Shown piece after piece: positions 1-5,987 of a DNA stretch of 6,199 nucleotides; the stretch's first letter is position 1, and each line of letters opens with the position of its first letter. The translations under genes and the position numbers were made by a program. Source of the DNA: Treponema sp. (lineage in GTDB: Bacteria > Spirochaetota > Spirochaetia > Treponematales > Breznakiellaceae); the NCBI GenBank assembly GCA_031281855.1, contig JAITEW010000093.1, positions 1 through 6,199 on the forward strand. Direction: 5' to 3'. Below the pieces are notes generated by a model that saw only the letters and a program-made list of their open reading frames with translations, was not told the DNA's origin and ran no database searches.

Positions 1-4
1 GCCT

Positions 5-226
5 GTGAAGAGACATTGGTTCCCTGGTTCAAGGGACGCACAACTGGCTATGGCCAAAAACTGGGTGGTTATTCTGACCGCCCAGGGCACGGCCTGGGGC
101 ATCCCGGAGGCAGTTGTCACGGGGCTGTCCGGCGTTACTACTGCGGCGGACGGCGTCCTGACAGCGGCCATGAACGAAACCACCCGGACCCCGGTGGTTA
201 CCGCCCATTGCAAAGAAGGATTGTAA
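5..226 (+). pseudogene. Truncated uncharacterised protein, N-terminal remnant
   Basis: The 73-residue product begins MKRHWFPGSRDAQLAMAKNW and ends ...VVTAHCKEGL. It has no signal peptide, no clear membrane segment and no catalytic motif. From memory it matches the first third of an uncharacterised family of about 200 residues that occurs in several copies in termite-gut Treponema genomes; members continue after the HCKE-like segment with a helical stretch and a beta-rich C-terminal half. Here the frame stops at 224-226, and neither of the other two forward frames downstream shows a recognisable continuation, so the rest seems deleted rather than frameshifted. The ATG at 5 is at the very edge of the window, so its ribosome binding site cannot be judged. 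It could instead be a genuinely short gene. Function unknown; the family match is recall, not a search. Confidence 0.45.
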
Positions 227-287
227 CACGGCCGCATGGCGGTACCGGAACCGTTAACAACTAGCCAATAACGGCAAGCAGTACCGC

Positions 288-351
288 AAGGCGGCCCGTC
301 CCAAGACCCCGGGTCTTTCAGACCCACAGGTCTTCCGGGGCGGCCCGCCTT
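288..351 (+). terminator. Long multi-tier hairpin, terminator-like
   Basis: Four stacked stems can be read. AAGGCGG (288-294) pairs with CCGCCTT (345-351). CCGTCCC (296-302) pairs with GGGGCGG (337-343), including one G-U pair. AAGACC (303-308) pairs with GGTCTT (329-334). GGGTCT (311-316) pairs with AGACCC (320-325) around a 3-base TTC loop. Only short bulges separate them. The following bases (TTTCTTATT) are T-rich but not a clean U tract. It would end transcription from the left and isolate the gene at 510. A dispersed repeat element or a processed RNA structure are alternatives. The pairing is direct observation; terminator activity is inference. Confidence 0.5.
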
Positions 352-498
352 TCTTATTCCCTGCGCGCCGGTCTGAATCCCGCAGAAGTGGAAAACCATA
401 AAAAAATGAGGCTTTTCAATAGTTTGCTTCCCAATTTTAGCCTTTAATCTTCATTCCTGTGTTTTTCTTGCCGAAAATCGAATGAAGCCCTGGAGCAT

Positions 499-505
499 GA
501 GGAGA
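499..505 (+). promoter_or_regulatory. Shine-Dalgarno site of the DUF4062 gene
   Basis: GAGGAGA lies a few bases ahead of the ATG at 510, a strong match to the 16S rRNA anti-SD sequence at proper spacing. It fixes the start of that gene, and shows that this genome uses ordinary SD-led initiation, in contrast to the starts at 1612 and 5897. Confidence 0.8.
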
Positions 506-509
506 AATT

Positions 510-1535
510 ATGGTCAAGAAGTATCTTGTTTATATCAGTTCTACTATAGACGATCTTAAAAATGAGCGCCGGGAGCTGGTAAAACTCGTTACGGAACTGG
601 GGGCTATCCCTGTCACTATGGACGCCTTTTCAATAACCGATAAAACCGGGCAGAAGCTCATCAAAAAAGCGATAGAAGACTGCGATTATTTCCTGAATGT
701 TACTGCGTATAAAGCAGGGGAGCCGGTGGATACGTCCTATGCCCTGGAAACCGAGTTTTCGTGGGCCGAAAAGCGCGGCGTACCGGTTATAGCCCTTATT
801 ATCGATGAAAAGGCCCGGTGGAAGGCAAGCAAAAAGGAGAAAAACCCCCAGGCGGCGAAGGCCCTTGAGAAGTTTAAAAAACGCCTCACTGCGGTTGTTC
901 ATAGCGCCTGGACCACCCAGGCGGATCTGCGCCAGAAAGCCCAAAGCCTTTTGATTCAGGAGATGAACCTGAACCCCAGGGCCGGATGGGTTCCGGGTAC
1001 CGAGGCGATTGAGCCGGCAGTTGCCAACGAGCTGTCCAGGCTTATTAGGGAAAACGAAAGCCTTAAAAACCGGATCAGAATGGAAGGAACCGATATCGCC
1101 TCCAGGGTCCGGGATCAAATGAAACAGGCGCTCAAAGTCCTGGCGACAAACAGGGTTTCCCTTAGTTTCTGGTACGAAAACGGGGAAAACTGGGAAAACA
1201 CCGCCAAATTCCGTTACCTAAAGCTCTTCAAACTCCTGACCCCGGAGCTGTCGGTACCCAAAACCACGGCGGATATTTCCCGGTTCCTGGGGAATGTCCT
1301 TAACCCGGATTTGGATAAGGTTGTCCGGAAGGATTACCCTACGCCTACGAATACTATCAAAAAAATCATGACGGACCTCAGCCTGCTCAAGGTGGTAAAA
1401 TCTTCGGGAAATGGGGACGACGAAGCCTGGGAACTTACCGAGTACGGCAAGGAAACCTACGCCGCTTACCGTATGCACCAGATGGAGCGGTCCCTGGACA
1501 AATCGATACATCCCCAGGAACGCGCTGGAGGTTAG
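510..1535 (+). CDS. DUF4062 domain protein with C-terminal winged helix
   Basis: The 341-residue product starts with a DUF4062 domain (about residues 4-100): the first strand and helix read YLVYISSTIDDLKNERREL, followed by a D-rich segment IEDCDYFLNV (55-64) and the family's acidic helix SYALETEFSWAEKRGVPVIA (76-95). The domain belongs to the broad TIR/SLOG/nucleoside-deoxyribosyltransferase-like fold class, often fused to STAND or NACHT ATPases in predicted defence and signalling proteins. Here no ATPase follows. Instead there is a basic linker (100-125), the family-typical GWVPG turn (159-163), a heptad-rich coiled coil (about 172-191), and a C-terminal part resembling a winged helix, ending with WELTEYGKETY. 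No transmembrane segment or signal peptide is seen, so it is probably cytoplasmic. The start is set by a strong SD. It is flanked by a terminator-like hairpin on the left and an unrelated ligase gene on the right, so it appears to stand alone. Its biochemical activity is unknown; a nucleotide- or stress-sensing or phage-defence role is inference only. Confidence 0.85.
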   Translation: MVKKYLVYISSTIDDLKNERRELVKLVTELGAIPVTMDAFSITDKTGQKLIKKAIEDCDYFLNVTAYKAGEPVDTSYALETEFSWAEKRGVPVIALIIDEKARWKASKKEKNPQAAKALEKFKKRLTAVVHSAWTTQADLRQKAQSLLIQEMNLNPRAGWVPGTEAIEPAVANELSRLIRENESLKNRIRMEGTDIASRVRDQMKQALKVLATNRVSLSFWYENGENWENTAKFRYLKLFKLLTPELSVPKTTADISRFLGNVLNPDLDKVVRKDYPTPTNTIKKIMTDLSLLKVVKSSGNGDDEAWELTEYGKETYAAYRMHQMERSLDKSIHPQERAGG

Positions 1536-1576
1536 CCTTTTTAGGGCAAAATAGATCATTACGTGAAAAAAGAATC

Positions 1577-1605
1577 TCGACAAAATCAGTAAATTCGTTT
1601 ATTCT
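1577..1605 (+). promoter_or_regulatory. Candidate promoter abutting the ligase start codon
   Basis: TCGACA (1577-1582, one mismatch to TTGACA) and TATTCT (1600-1605, two mismatches to TATAAT) are separated by 17 bases. The -10 box ends 6 bases before the ATG at 1612, so transcription would begin at or next to the A of the start codon. A perfect TATAAT also occurs at 1608-1613, overlapping the ATG, but has no -35 box at suitable distance. The surrounding 1540-1611 stretch is AT-rich and has no SD sequence. Confidence 0.4.
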
Positions 1606-1611
1606 AATATA

Positions 1612-3345
1612 ATGCTGGACTATAACGATTATATTGCCGATTGGCCCGACGTGCCTTATCCCAATTTTGCAGCATGGCTTGAAGGGATTACTTCCGAATG
1701 GGAAGGGAAAACAGCTATTTTTTACCGTTCCGGGGATCAGAAGGAATTCACCACCTGGAGCTTCACGCGGCTGGCAAGCGAAAGCCGGCGCATAGCCCGG
1801 GGGCTCCTGGCGGCAGGTCTTGTTAAAGGCGACCGGGTGGCCCTGTGGTGCGAAAACCGCCCTGAATGGATGGGGGTTTGGCTGGGCGCCGCTGTTGCGG
1901 GGCTGGTTATCGTCCCTGTTGATTTCCTGGCTTCTGAAAACGAATGCGCCAATATCCTCGAAATTACCGGTGCAAAGGCTTTTTTCTATTCCGCCAGGAA
2001 GCAGCCCTTCGCCGAAGCCCTCTCTTCCCGGGGGATCCGTATCCCTGTGCTGGTAAGTATGGCGAAAGAAGGCTTGAACATCTTCTCAAGCTTCGGGACC
2101 GGCGCAGGGGAACAGCCTCTGCCTGCTGTATCGGATATTGCCGAAAGGGACCCGGTGTCCATTGTCTTTACCTCTGGGACCACGGGTTTCGCCAAAGGCG
2201 TTACCCTTTGCCACAAAGGGATCATCGCCAACGCCAGCGCCGCAGTCCGATCCCTCAGGGCCTATTCCGGGGATGTGTTCATCAACGTGCTTCCTTTGCA
2301 CCATACCTATCCCACTACCTGCTCTTTTATCTCCCCTTTTACCGTAGGGGCGTCTACTATCATTGTGGAAAGGCTGGTAGGCTCCGTGGTGGTTGACGAT
2401 ATACGGGACGCAGGGGGGACCTTCCTTATCGCTGTGCCCTTGCTCTACGACAAAGTGATGGCTGCTATCAACAAAGGCTACCAGGCGCTGCCCGGTTTTG
2501 TCCAGGGAGTCCTTACCATCTTCAGGGCCATAGCTCTGGCAGAGGCGATGCGGGGAAGGCCCGGGTTCGGCCAGAAATTCTTCAAGTTCATCAGGAAGAA
2601 AGCCAGCCTTTCTTCTATCAGGATAATGGTCGCAGGCGGCGGCCCTTTGAGCCCCAAAACAGCGGATTTTTTCGATTCCTTCGGTTTCAATATTGTGCAC
2701 GGCTACGGCATGAGCGAGAACAGCCCTCTTATCAGCGTGAACACCCCTTGGCACAAACGGAACGCCTCTGTAGGGCTTCCGGTAAAATACACGGAAGTGA
2801 AAATCCTGGACCCCAACGGCGAGGGCATAGGCGAAATCGCCTGCAGGTCCCCTTCGGTTATGCTGGGCTACTACAACAACCCCGAAGCCACAGCCGAGGT
2901 GATCACCTCCGACGGCTGGCTCAAAACAGGCGACCTGGGTTACCGGGACAAGGACGGCTATATCTACATCAACGGCCGCCAGAAGAATCTCATCGTCAGC
3001 TCAGGGGGCAAGAACATCTACCCCGAAGAGATCGAGGGGCACTTCAGCGATTCCAGGGTTATAGGAGAGATTCTCGTAGTAGGCAGGAAGGAAAAAGAAT
3101 ACGGCGGCGAGCGGATCTTCGCCGTAGTGGTTCCTAATTACGAAAACCTGGCGAAGGATCACGCTGGCAAAGAAAACGACGAGGCTTTCATCAGGGAACT
3201 GGTGAAGAAAGAGGTGGAAAAGGTGAATCGTACCCTGGTGGGCTACAAGAAGATCACCGATTTCACTTTGAGGAAAGAACCTTTCGAGAAAAACGCGCAG
3301 CAAAAAATCAGAAGGTTCATGTACAAGGATTACGAGAATCCTTAA
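1612..3345 (+). CDS. Long-chain fatty-acid-CoA ligase family (AMP-binding)
   Basis: This 577-residue adenylate-forming enzyme is expected to activate a fatty acid with ATP to an acyl-AMP and transfer it to CoA. The family's core motifs are present in order: the phosphate-binding loop IVFTSGTTGFAKG (184-196), the A5 motif HGYGMSENSP (363-372), A7 TGDLGYRDKDGYIYINGRQK (439-458), the hinge and A8 segment continuing to GGKNIYPEEIE (465-475), and a terminal NAQQKIRR (561-568) whose Lys565 sits where the adenylation lysine is found. The lysine context lacks the usual TGK but fits the K-I-[KR]-R pattern of long-chain enzymes. Length and the insert around 285-330 agree with bacterial long-chain ligases; no membrane helix is evident. 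The exact acyl substrate cannot be told. No in-frame start lies between the upstream stop at 1564 and 1612, and the next Met is internal, so ATG 1612 is kept despite the absence of an SD. The 3' end overlaps the convergent pseudouridine synthase gene by 29 bp. Confidence 0.92.
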   Translation: MLDYNDYIADWPDVPYPNFAAWLEGITSEWEGKTAIFYRSGDQKEFTTWSFTRLASESRRIARGLLAAGLVKGDRVALWCENRPEWMGVWLGAAVAGLVIVPVDFLASENECANILEITGAKAFFYSARKQPFAEALSSRGIRIPVLVSMAKEGLNIFSSFGTGAGEQPLPAVSDIAERDPVSIVFTSGTTGFAKGVTLCHKGIIANASAAVRSLRAYSGDVFINVLPLHHTYPTTCSFISPFTVGASTIIVERLVGSVVVDDIRDAGGTFLIAVPLLYDKVMAAINKGYQALPGFVQGVLTIFRAIALAEAMRGRPGFGQKFFKFIRKKASLSSIRIMVAGGGPLSPKTADFFDSFGFNIVHGYGMSENSPLISVNTPWHKRNASVGLPVKYTEVKILDPNGEGIGEIACRSPSVMLGYYNNPEATAEVITSDGWLKTGDLGYRDKDGYIYINGRQKNLIVSSGGKNIYPEEIEGHFSDSRVIGEILVVGRKEKEYGGERIFAVVVPNYENLAKDHAGKENDEAFIRELVKKEVEKVNRTLVGYKKITDFTLRKEPFEKNAQQKIRRFMYKDYENP

Positions 3346-4045
3346 AACCGCCCTTATCATGCACTGACCAGGGCGCCGGGACTTCAAACTCCAGGAGTCT
3401 CCCGGCGCCGGGGTGGGTAAAGGCGATTTTTTCGGCATGAAGGCAGAGGCGCTTAAAAGGATCGGTTTTCGCGCCGTATTTTTTGTCTCCCGCCACAGGG
3501 CGCCCTATCCACGCAAGATGGGCGCGGATCTGGTTGCGCCTGCCTGTTTCCAGTTCCAGGGACAACAGGGAATAGAAGGTTCCTTTTTTGGAAAAACTTC
3601 CAAGGAGCTTCCAGCGGGTAACGGCGCGCCTGCCTATTTCCGTTACGATGACTTTGCCGCCCGGGCCTTCGCCCAAAGGGGCGTCAATAACCCCTTCGGT
3701 TTTGCCGTCCCTGCGCCAGGCGTCCATTGAGCCTTCAACTACAGCGGTGTAGCGCCGCTCGGTTACCAGGGCGTCCCAGTTATCCATGAGCTTCTTTTTT
3801 ATCTGTTCCGATTTGGCGAAGATCATCACCCCCGAAGTATCCCGGTCCAGGCGGTGCACCACAGCAGGCCGCCTTTTTTCCCCCTTTGTGCAGAGGTATT
3901 CGTAAAGTATCCAGTACGCGGTCTTGTCCCGTTCCCCTGAGCTGGCAATAGAGAGGAGCCCCGGCGGTTTGTCCACAACTATGATATCCCGGTCTTCGTA
4001 GAGCAGGACCAGGCCCCGTTGGAGGCTGCGGGAACGCTCTTTCAT
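3317..4045 (-). CDS. RluA-family RNA pseudouridine synthase
   Basis: This 242-residue protein should isomerise specific uridines in rRNA or tRNA to pseudouridine. It has the opening strand VLLYEDRDIIVVDKPPGLLS (13-32), the catalytic motif HRLDRDTSG (64-72) with Asp67 as the nucleophile, RRYTAVVEG (97-105), and the late conserved block GRRNQIRAHL...GDKKYG (168-191) followed by RLCLHA (199-204). There is no N-terminal S4 domain, so it is closer to the short RluA/TruC/YlyB-like members than to RluC or RluD. The target base is not predictable from this. The frame is open up to 4114, and an ATG at 4063 forms an ATGA overlap with the HAD stop, but the ATG at 4045 has an AGGA SD (4051-4054) five bases ahead and is preferred. 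About 13 residues after the conserved core are encoded across the ligase gene's 3' end. It is the last gene of a three-gene minus-strand unit. Confidence 0.9.
   Translation of the reverse strand: MKERSRSLQRGLVLLYEDRDIIVVDKPPGLLSIASSGERDKTAYWILYEYLCTKGEKRRPAVVHRLDRDTSGVMIFAKSEQIKKKLMDNWDALVTERRYTAVVEGSMDAWRRDGKTEGVIDAPLGEGPGGKVIVTEIGRRAVTRWKLLGSFSKKGTFYSLLSLELETGRRNQIRAHLAWIGRPVAGDKKYGAKTDPFKRLCLHAEKIAFTHPGAGRLLEFEVPAPWSVHDKGGFKDSRNPCT
3372..3409. repeat. 10-bp perfect inverted repeat inside coding sequence
   Basis: GGCGCCGGGA (3372-3381) and TCCCGGCGCC (3400-3409) are perfect reverse complements around an 18-base loop that itself contains ACTCC-A-GGAGT. The element lies in the last part of the pseudouridine synthase gene, 26 bases beyond the ligase stop codon. 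On the plus strand a run of six T follows at 3427-3432, too far for a textbook intrinsic terminator. It may help end or stabilise the ligase transcript; coincidence in GC-rich coding DNA is the alternative. Confidence 0.5.
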
Positions 4046-4050
4046 TATGA

Positions 4051-4054
4051 TCCT
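4051..4054 (-). promoter_or_regulatory. Shine-Dalgarno site deciding the pseudouridine synthase start
   Basis: On the minus strand AGGA sits five bases before the ATG at 4045, with a second AAGGA just upstream (4056-4060). The alternative ATG at 4063 has only GGAA directly touching it. The site therefore favours 4045, 14 bases after the HAD stop codon, with reinitiation or coupled translation likely. Confidence 0.6.
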
Positions 4055-4059
4055 GTCCT

Positions 4060-4866
4060 TCATTTCCGTTTGGAGAGAATGGTTTCGGCGATTTCCGCGA
4101 AACCGTCGCCGCATTCTTTTGAGGCAGTATACGCCGGAAGATGCCTGATGAGATTCCCGTAGCGCTGCACATTGGCCACAGCGCAGGCCAGCGGGAAACG
4201 GGCGAACATGGGCTCGTCGTTAGGGGAGTCCCCTACGAAAACCACCTGGCGGTCCTCTTCGCCGCTTTTCCAGCCAAAGCGGCGGGAAAGGAAACGTTCC
4301 GCCATAGAGAGCTTATCGTAGTTTCCTATCCAGATGTTTATGTGGATTGAGGACACCTTGGCCATAGCCCCTTCTTCGGCGGCAATGGCCCTGACCCGTT
4401 CCGCGGCGCTCAGGGGCAGCACCGGGTCCTCTTCGGCGAAATCCAGGGCCATGTCGAAAAGCCTGGCGAACTGATCCTTAGCCATCCTGAGCTGCGGGAA
4501 TTCGGCAAAGGCCCGCTCCTTTACCCGCCCCAGCAGGGGGTGATCGTTTTTAACCGCATTAGGGTGGTATTCGGCCTTGAGGGTCCTGAGCCTGCCTGTC
4601 CCGGGCCGGTCTTCTTCCCAGAACGCCAGGGCGCCGTTTTCCCCTATGACCCCGTCGGCAGGCCACTCCCTGGCGATAAGGTCGCACCACCCGGCGGGCC
4701 TTCCGGTAACAGGGATGACTTTGAGGCCAGCCTCCCGGAGCTTCCACAAGGCGTTGTAGGCTGAAGCCAGGAGCTTCCCGTCCCTCGTGAGGGTGTCGTC
4801 AATATCCATGAGGATGTACTTTACCCCTGCAGCCTCATCAGGGGGCATTCGGGCGGCAGGCTTCAT
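4060..4866 (-). CDS. HAD superfamily (Cof-like, IIB) phosphatase
   Basis: The 268-residue product is a haloacid-dehalogenase-type hydrolase, probably a cytoplasmic, magnesium-dependent phosphatase of a small phosphorylated metabolite. Motif I is DIDDTLT (21-27; nucleophile Asp21, acid/base Asp23), motif II is VIPVTGR (50-56), a candidate motif III lysine is in NYDKLSM (Lys185), and motif IV is VGDSPNDEPMF (211-221). The segment from about 80 to 180 fits the large C2-type cap of subclass IIB, which includes Cof-like, sucrose-phosphate and mannosyl-3-phosphoglycerate phosphatases. GENGA (75-79) is also typical of that group. The substrate is not readable from sequence. The ATG overlaps the stop of the upstream dehydrogenase as ATGA (4863-4866) and has no SD of its own, so translational coupling is likely. 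The dehydrogenase partner hints at a sugar or polyol phosphate, but this is inference. Confidence 0.88.
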   Translation of the reverse strand: MKPAARMPPDEAAGVKYILMDIDDTLTRDGKLLASAYNALWKLREAGLKVIPVTGRPAGWCDLIAREWPADGVIGENGALAFWEEDRPGTGRLRTLKAEYHPNAVKNDHPLLGRVKERAFAEFPQLRMAKDQFARLFDMALDFAEEDPVLPLSAAERVRAIAAEEGAMAKVSSIHINIWIGNYDKLSMAERFLSRRFGWKSGEEDRQVVFVGDSPNDEPMFARFPLACAVANVQRYGNLIRHLPAYTASKECGDGFAEIAETILSKRK

Positions 4867-5897
4867 GAAGATACAGCAACGGCCGCTTTTATGCAGCCTG
4901 TTTCGGGTTTTATCCAGAGAGGGAATTGGGCGGCAGCGGTTTCCAGCGAAGCTGTGTGGGTTACAAAACCGGATGTATCCACCCTGCCGCTTTCTATCCC
5001 GGCTATGACGCCGGCAAAATCTTCCTTTGTCGCGTTTCTGCTTGCCATAAGGGTGATCTCCTTGGCGTGAAGGACCGGATCGGCAAAGGTGATGTCCGAA
5101 CGGACCAGCCCCACAAAGACGATGGTTCCCCCCGGGCCGGCGAAGTCAAAGGTTTTCATCATCTGAGCGGCGTTCCCTGTGGCGTCCATCACGAGGGGCG
5201 GCATTTCGCCGCCGGTAATATCCGCCAGCGCCTTCACCGGGTCCGTTTCCTTTGAATTGATGCAGTAGTCCGCTTTGGCCGTGTCCTTTGCGTAACCGAG
5301 GCGTTTGGCGTTGATATCAAGAACAATCACCTTCGCGCCCTGTTCCTTGAGGCCGTGGATGACCCCGATGCCGATAGGCCCTGCTCCCACCACCAGGGCG
5401 GCTTCCCCTTTAAGAGGGCTGGCCCGGCGCACGGCGTGGAAACCTATGGAAAAGCACTCTACCAGGGAAATATCCGCAGGGCTTAGCTTCCCGGCAGGCA
5501 CGACGTATTGGGCCGGGACGGTAAGGTATTCCTGCATGCCGCCGTCAACATGGACCCCCAGGACCTTGAGGCTGGTACAGCAGTTGGTCTTCCCCTTCCT
5601 GCACGCAGCGCAGGAGCCGCAGGAGAGATAGGGAAGCACTGAAACCAGGTCCCCTTCCCTGAGCTTCCCGGCAGATGCCAGCGCCGAAGCGGGAATCCCC
5701 GCGATTTGCACCGCAAGTTCGTGGCCCACTACCCTGGGGTAGGAAAAAAAAGGCTGGGTTCCCTCAAAGGCGTGAAGATCCGTACCGCAGACCCCAAGGC
5801 GTAACACCTTCAGCAAGAGCTCGTCGTTTTTCGGCTCAGGCCGGGGCCGCTCTTGGAAGGCGAATTCGCCGGGCTTTGTCATTACCAGGGCTTTCAT
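4863..5897 (-). CDS. Zinc-dependent medium-chain alcohol/polyol dehydrogenase
   Basis: This is an MDR-family NAD(P)-dependent oxidoreductase of 344 residues counted from the chosen start. Catalytic zinc ligands are Cys37 in GVCGTDLH, His59-Glu60 in GHE, and probably Glu147. Structural zinc is held by Cys93, Cys96, Cys99 and Cys107. The Rossmann motif VVGAGPIG (169-176) is followed by Asp194 at the end of the second strand (VIVLDIN), which favours NAD over NADP. The stretch around TQPFFSYPRVVGHE is like the RspB and L-galactonate-5-dehydrogenase (LgoD/YjjN) branch, so a sugar acid or polyol is a plausible substrate, not proven. The frame also has an ATG at 5915, but MKALVMTKPGEF beginning at 5897 fits the normal family N-terminus, and the promoter-like TACAAT (5905-5910) would place transcription start at about 5897. 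It heads the minus-strand unit with the HAD phosphatase and pseudouridine synthase. Confidence 0.9.
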   Translation of the reverse strand: MKALVMTKPGEFAFQERPRPEPKNDELLLKVLRLGVCGTDLHAFEGTQPFFSYPRVVGHELAVQIAGIPASALASAGKLREGDLVSVLPYLSCGSCAACRKGKTNCCTSLKVLGVHVDGGMQEYLTVPAQYVVPAGKLSPADISLVECFSIGFHAVRRASPLKGEAALVVGAGPIGIGVIHGLKEQGAKVIVLDINAKRLGYAKDTAKADYCINSKETDPVKALADITGGEMPPLVMDATGNAAQMMKTFDFAGPGGTIVFVGLVRSDITFADPVLHAKEITLMASRNATKEDFAGVIAGIESGRVDTSGFVTHTASLETAAAQFPLWIKPETGCIKAAVAVSS

Positions 5898-5904
5898 AGC
5901 TTGT

Positions 5905-5934
5905 ATTGTAGCCATCCCTGCTGCCCGGGATCAA
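5905..5934 (-). promoter_or_regulatory. Candidate promoter of the dehydrogenase unit
   Basis: Reading the minus strand, TTGATC (5934-5929, four of six matches to TTGACA) is followed after 18 bases by TACAAT (5910-5905, five of six matches to TATAAT). Only seven bases separate the -10 box from the ATG at 5897, so the predicted first transcribed base is at or within one or two bases of the start codon. No SD precedes 5897, and the AGGG before the alternative ATG at 5915 is too close to work as one. If real, the transcript is essentially leaderless. Confidence 0.45.
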
Positions 5935-5987
5935 GCGGAATCTGCTTTTGTCTTTACTGAAGCAGGACAGCAGTTTCCCGGTCCCGC

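Larger units (their letters stand above)
227..509. other. Gene-free stretch upstream of the DUF4062 gene
   Basis: This 283-base region has no supportable gene; the only ATG-led frames are about 11-13 codons (for example at 236 and 406) and lack ribosome binding sites. The left half is GC-rich and holds the long hairpin at 288-351. The right half, from about 390, is clearly richer in A and T, as expected for a promoter region of the gene at 510. I could not find a convincing pair of -35 and -10 boxes: TTGCTT at 424-429 and TAATCT at 445-450 are only 15 bases apart, which is short. Confidence 0.6.

Noticed and set aside
406..447. 13-codon ATG-led frame upstream of the DUF4062 gene, considered as a leader peptide
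   Set aside because: It has no SD, no regulatory codon run and no paired attenuator structure next to it.
630..1118. 162-residue minus-strand open frame opposite the DUF4062 gene
   Set aside because: It is antisense to a well-supported gene with a strong SD, and shows no motif.
2086..2754. 222-residue minus-strand open frame opposite the acyl-CoA ligase
   Set aside because: It lies wholly inside the motif-bearing ligase gene, has no recognisable domain, and its composition (many H, G, P, R) is typical of an antisense shadow frame.
4063..4114. Upstream starts (4114 and 4063) for the pseudouridine synthase
   Set aside because: Starting at 4114 would overlap the HAD gene by 55 bases and add a basic tail not expected in the family. 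4063 gives an ATGA overlap but lacks a usable SD; 4045 has one at five bases.
5942..5965. CTGCTT/AAGCAG inverted repeat considered as the mnmE terminator
   Set aside because: The stem is only six base pairs with a 12-base loop and has no T run after it on the minus strand.
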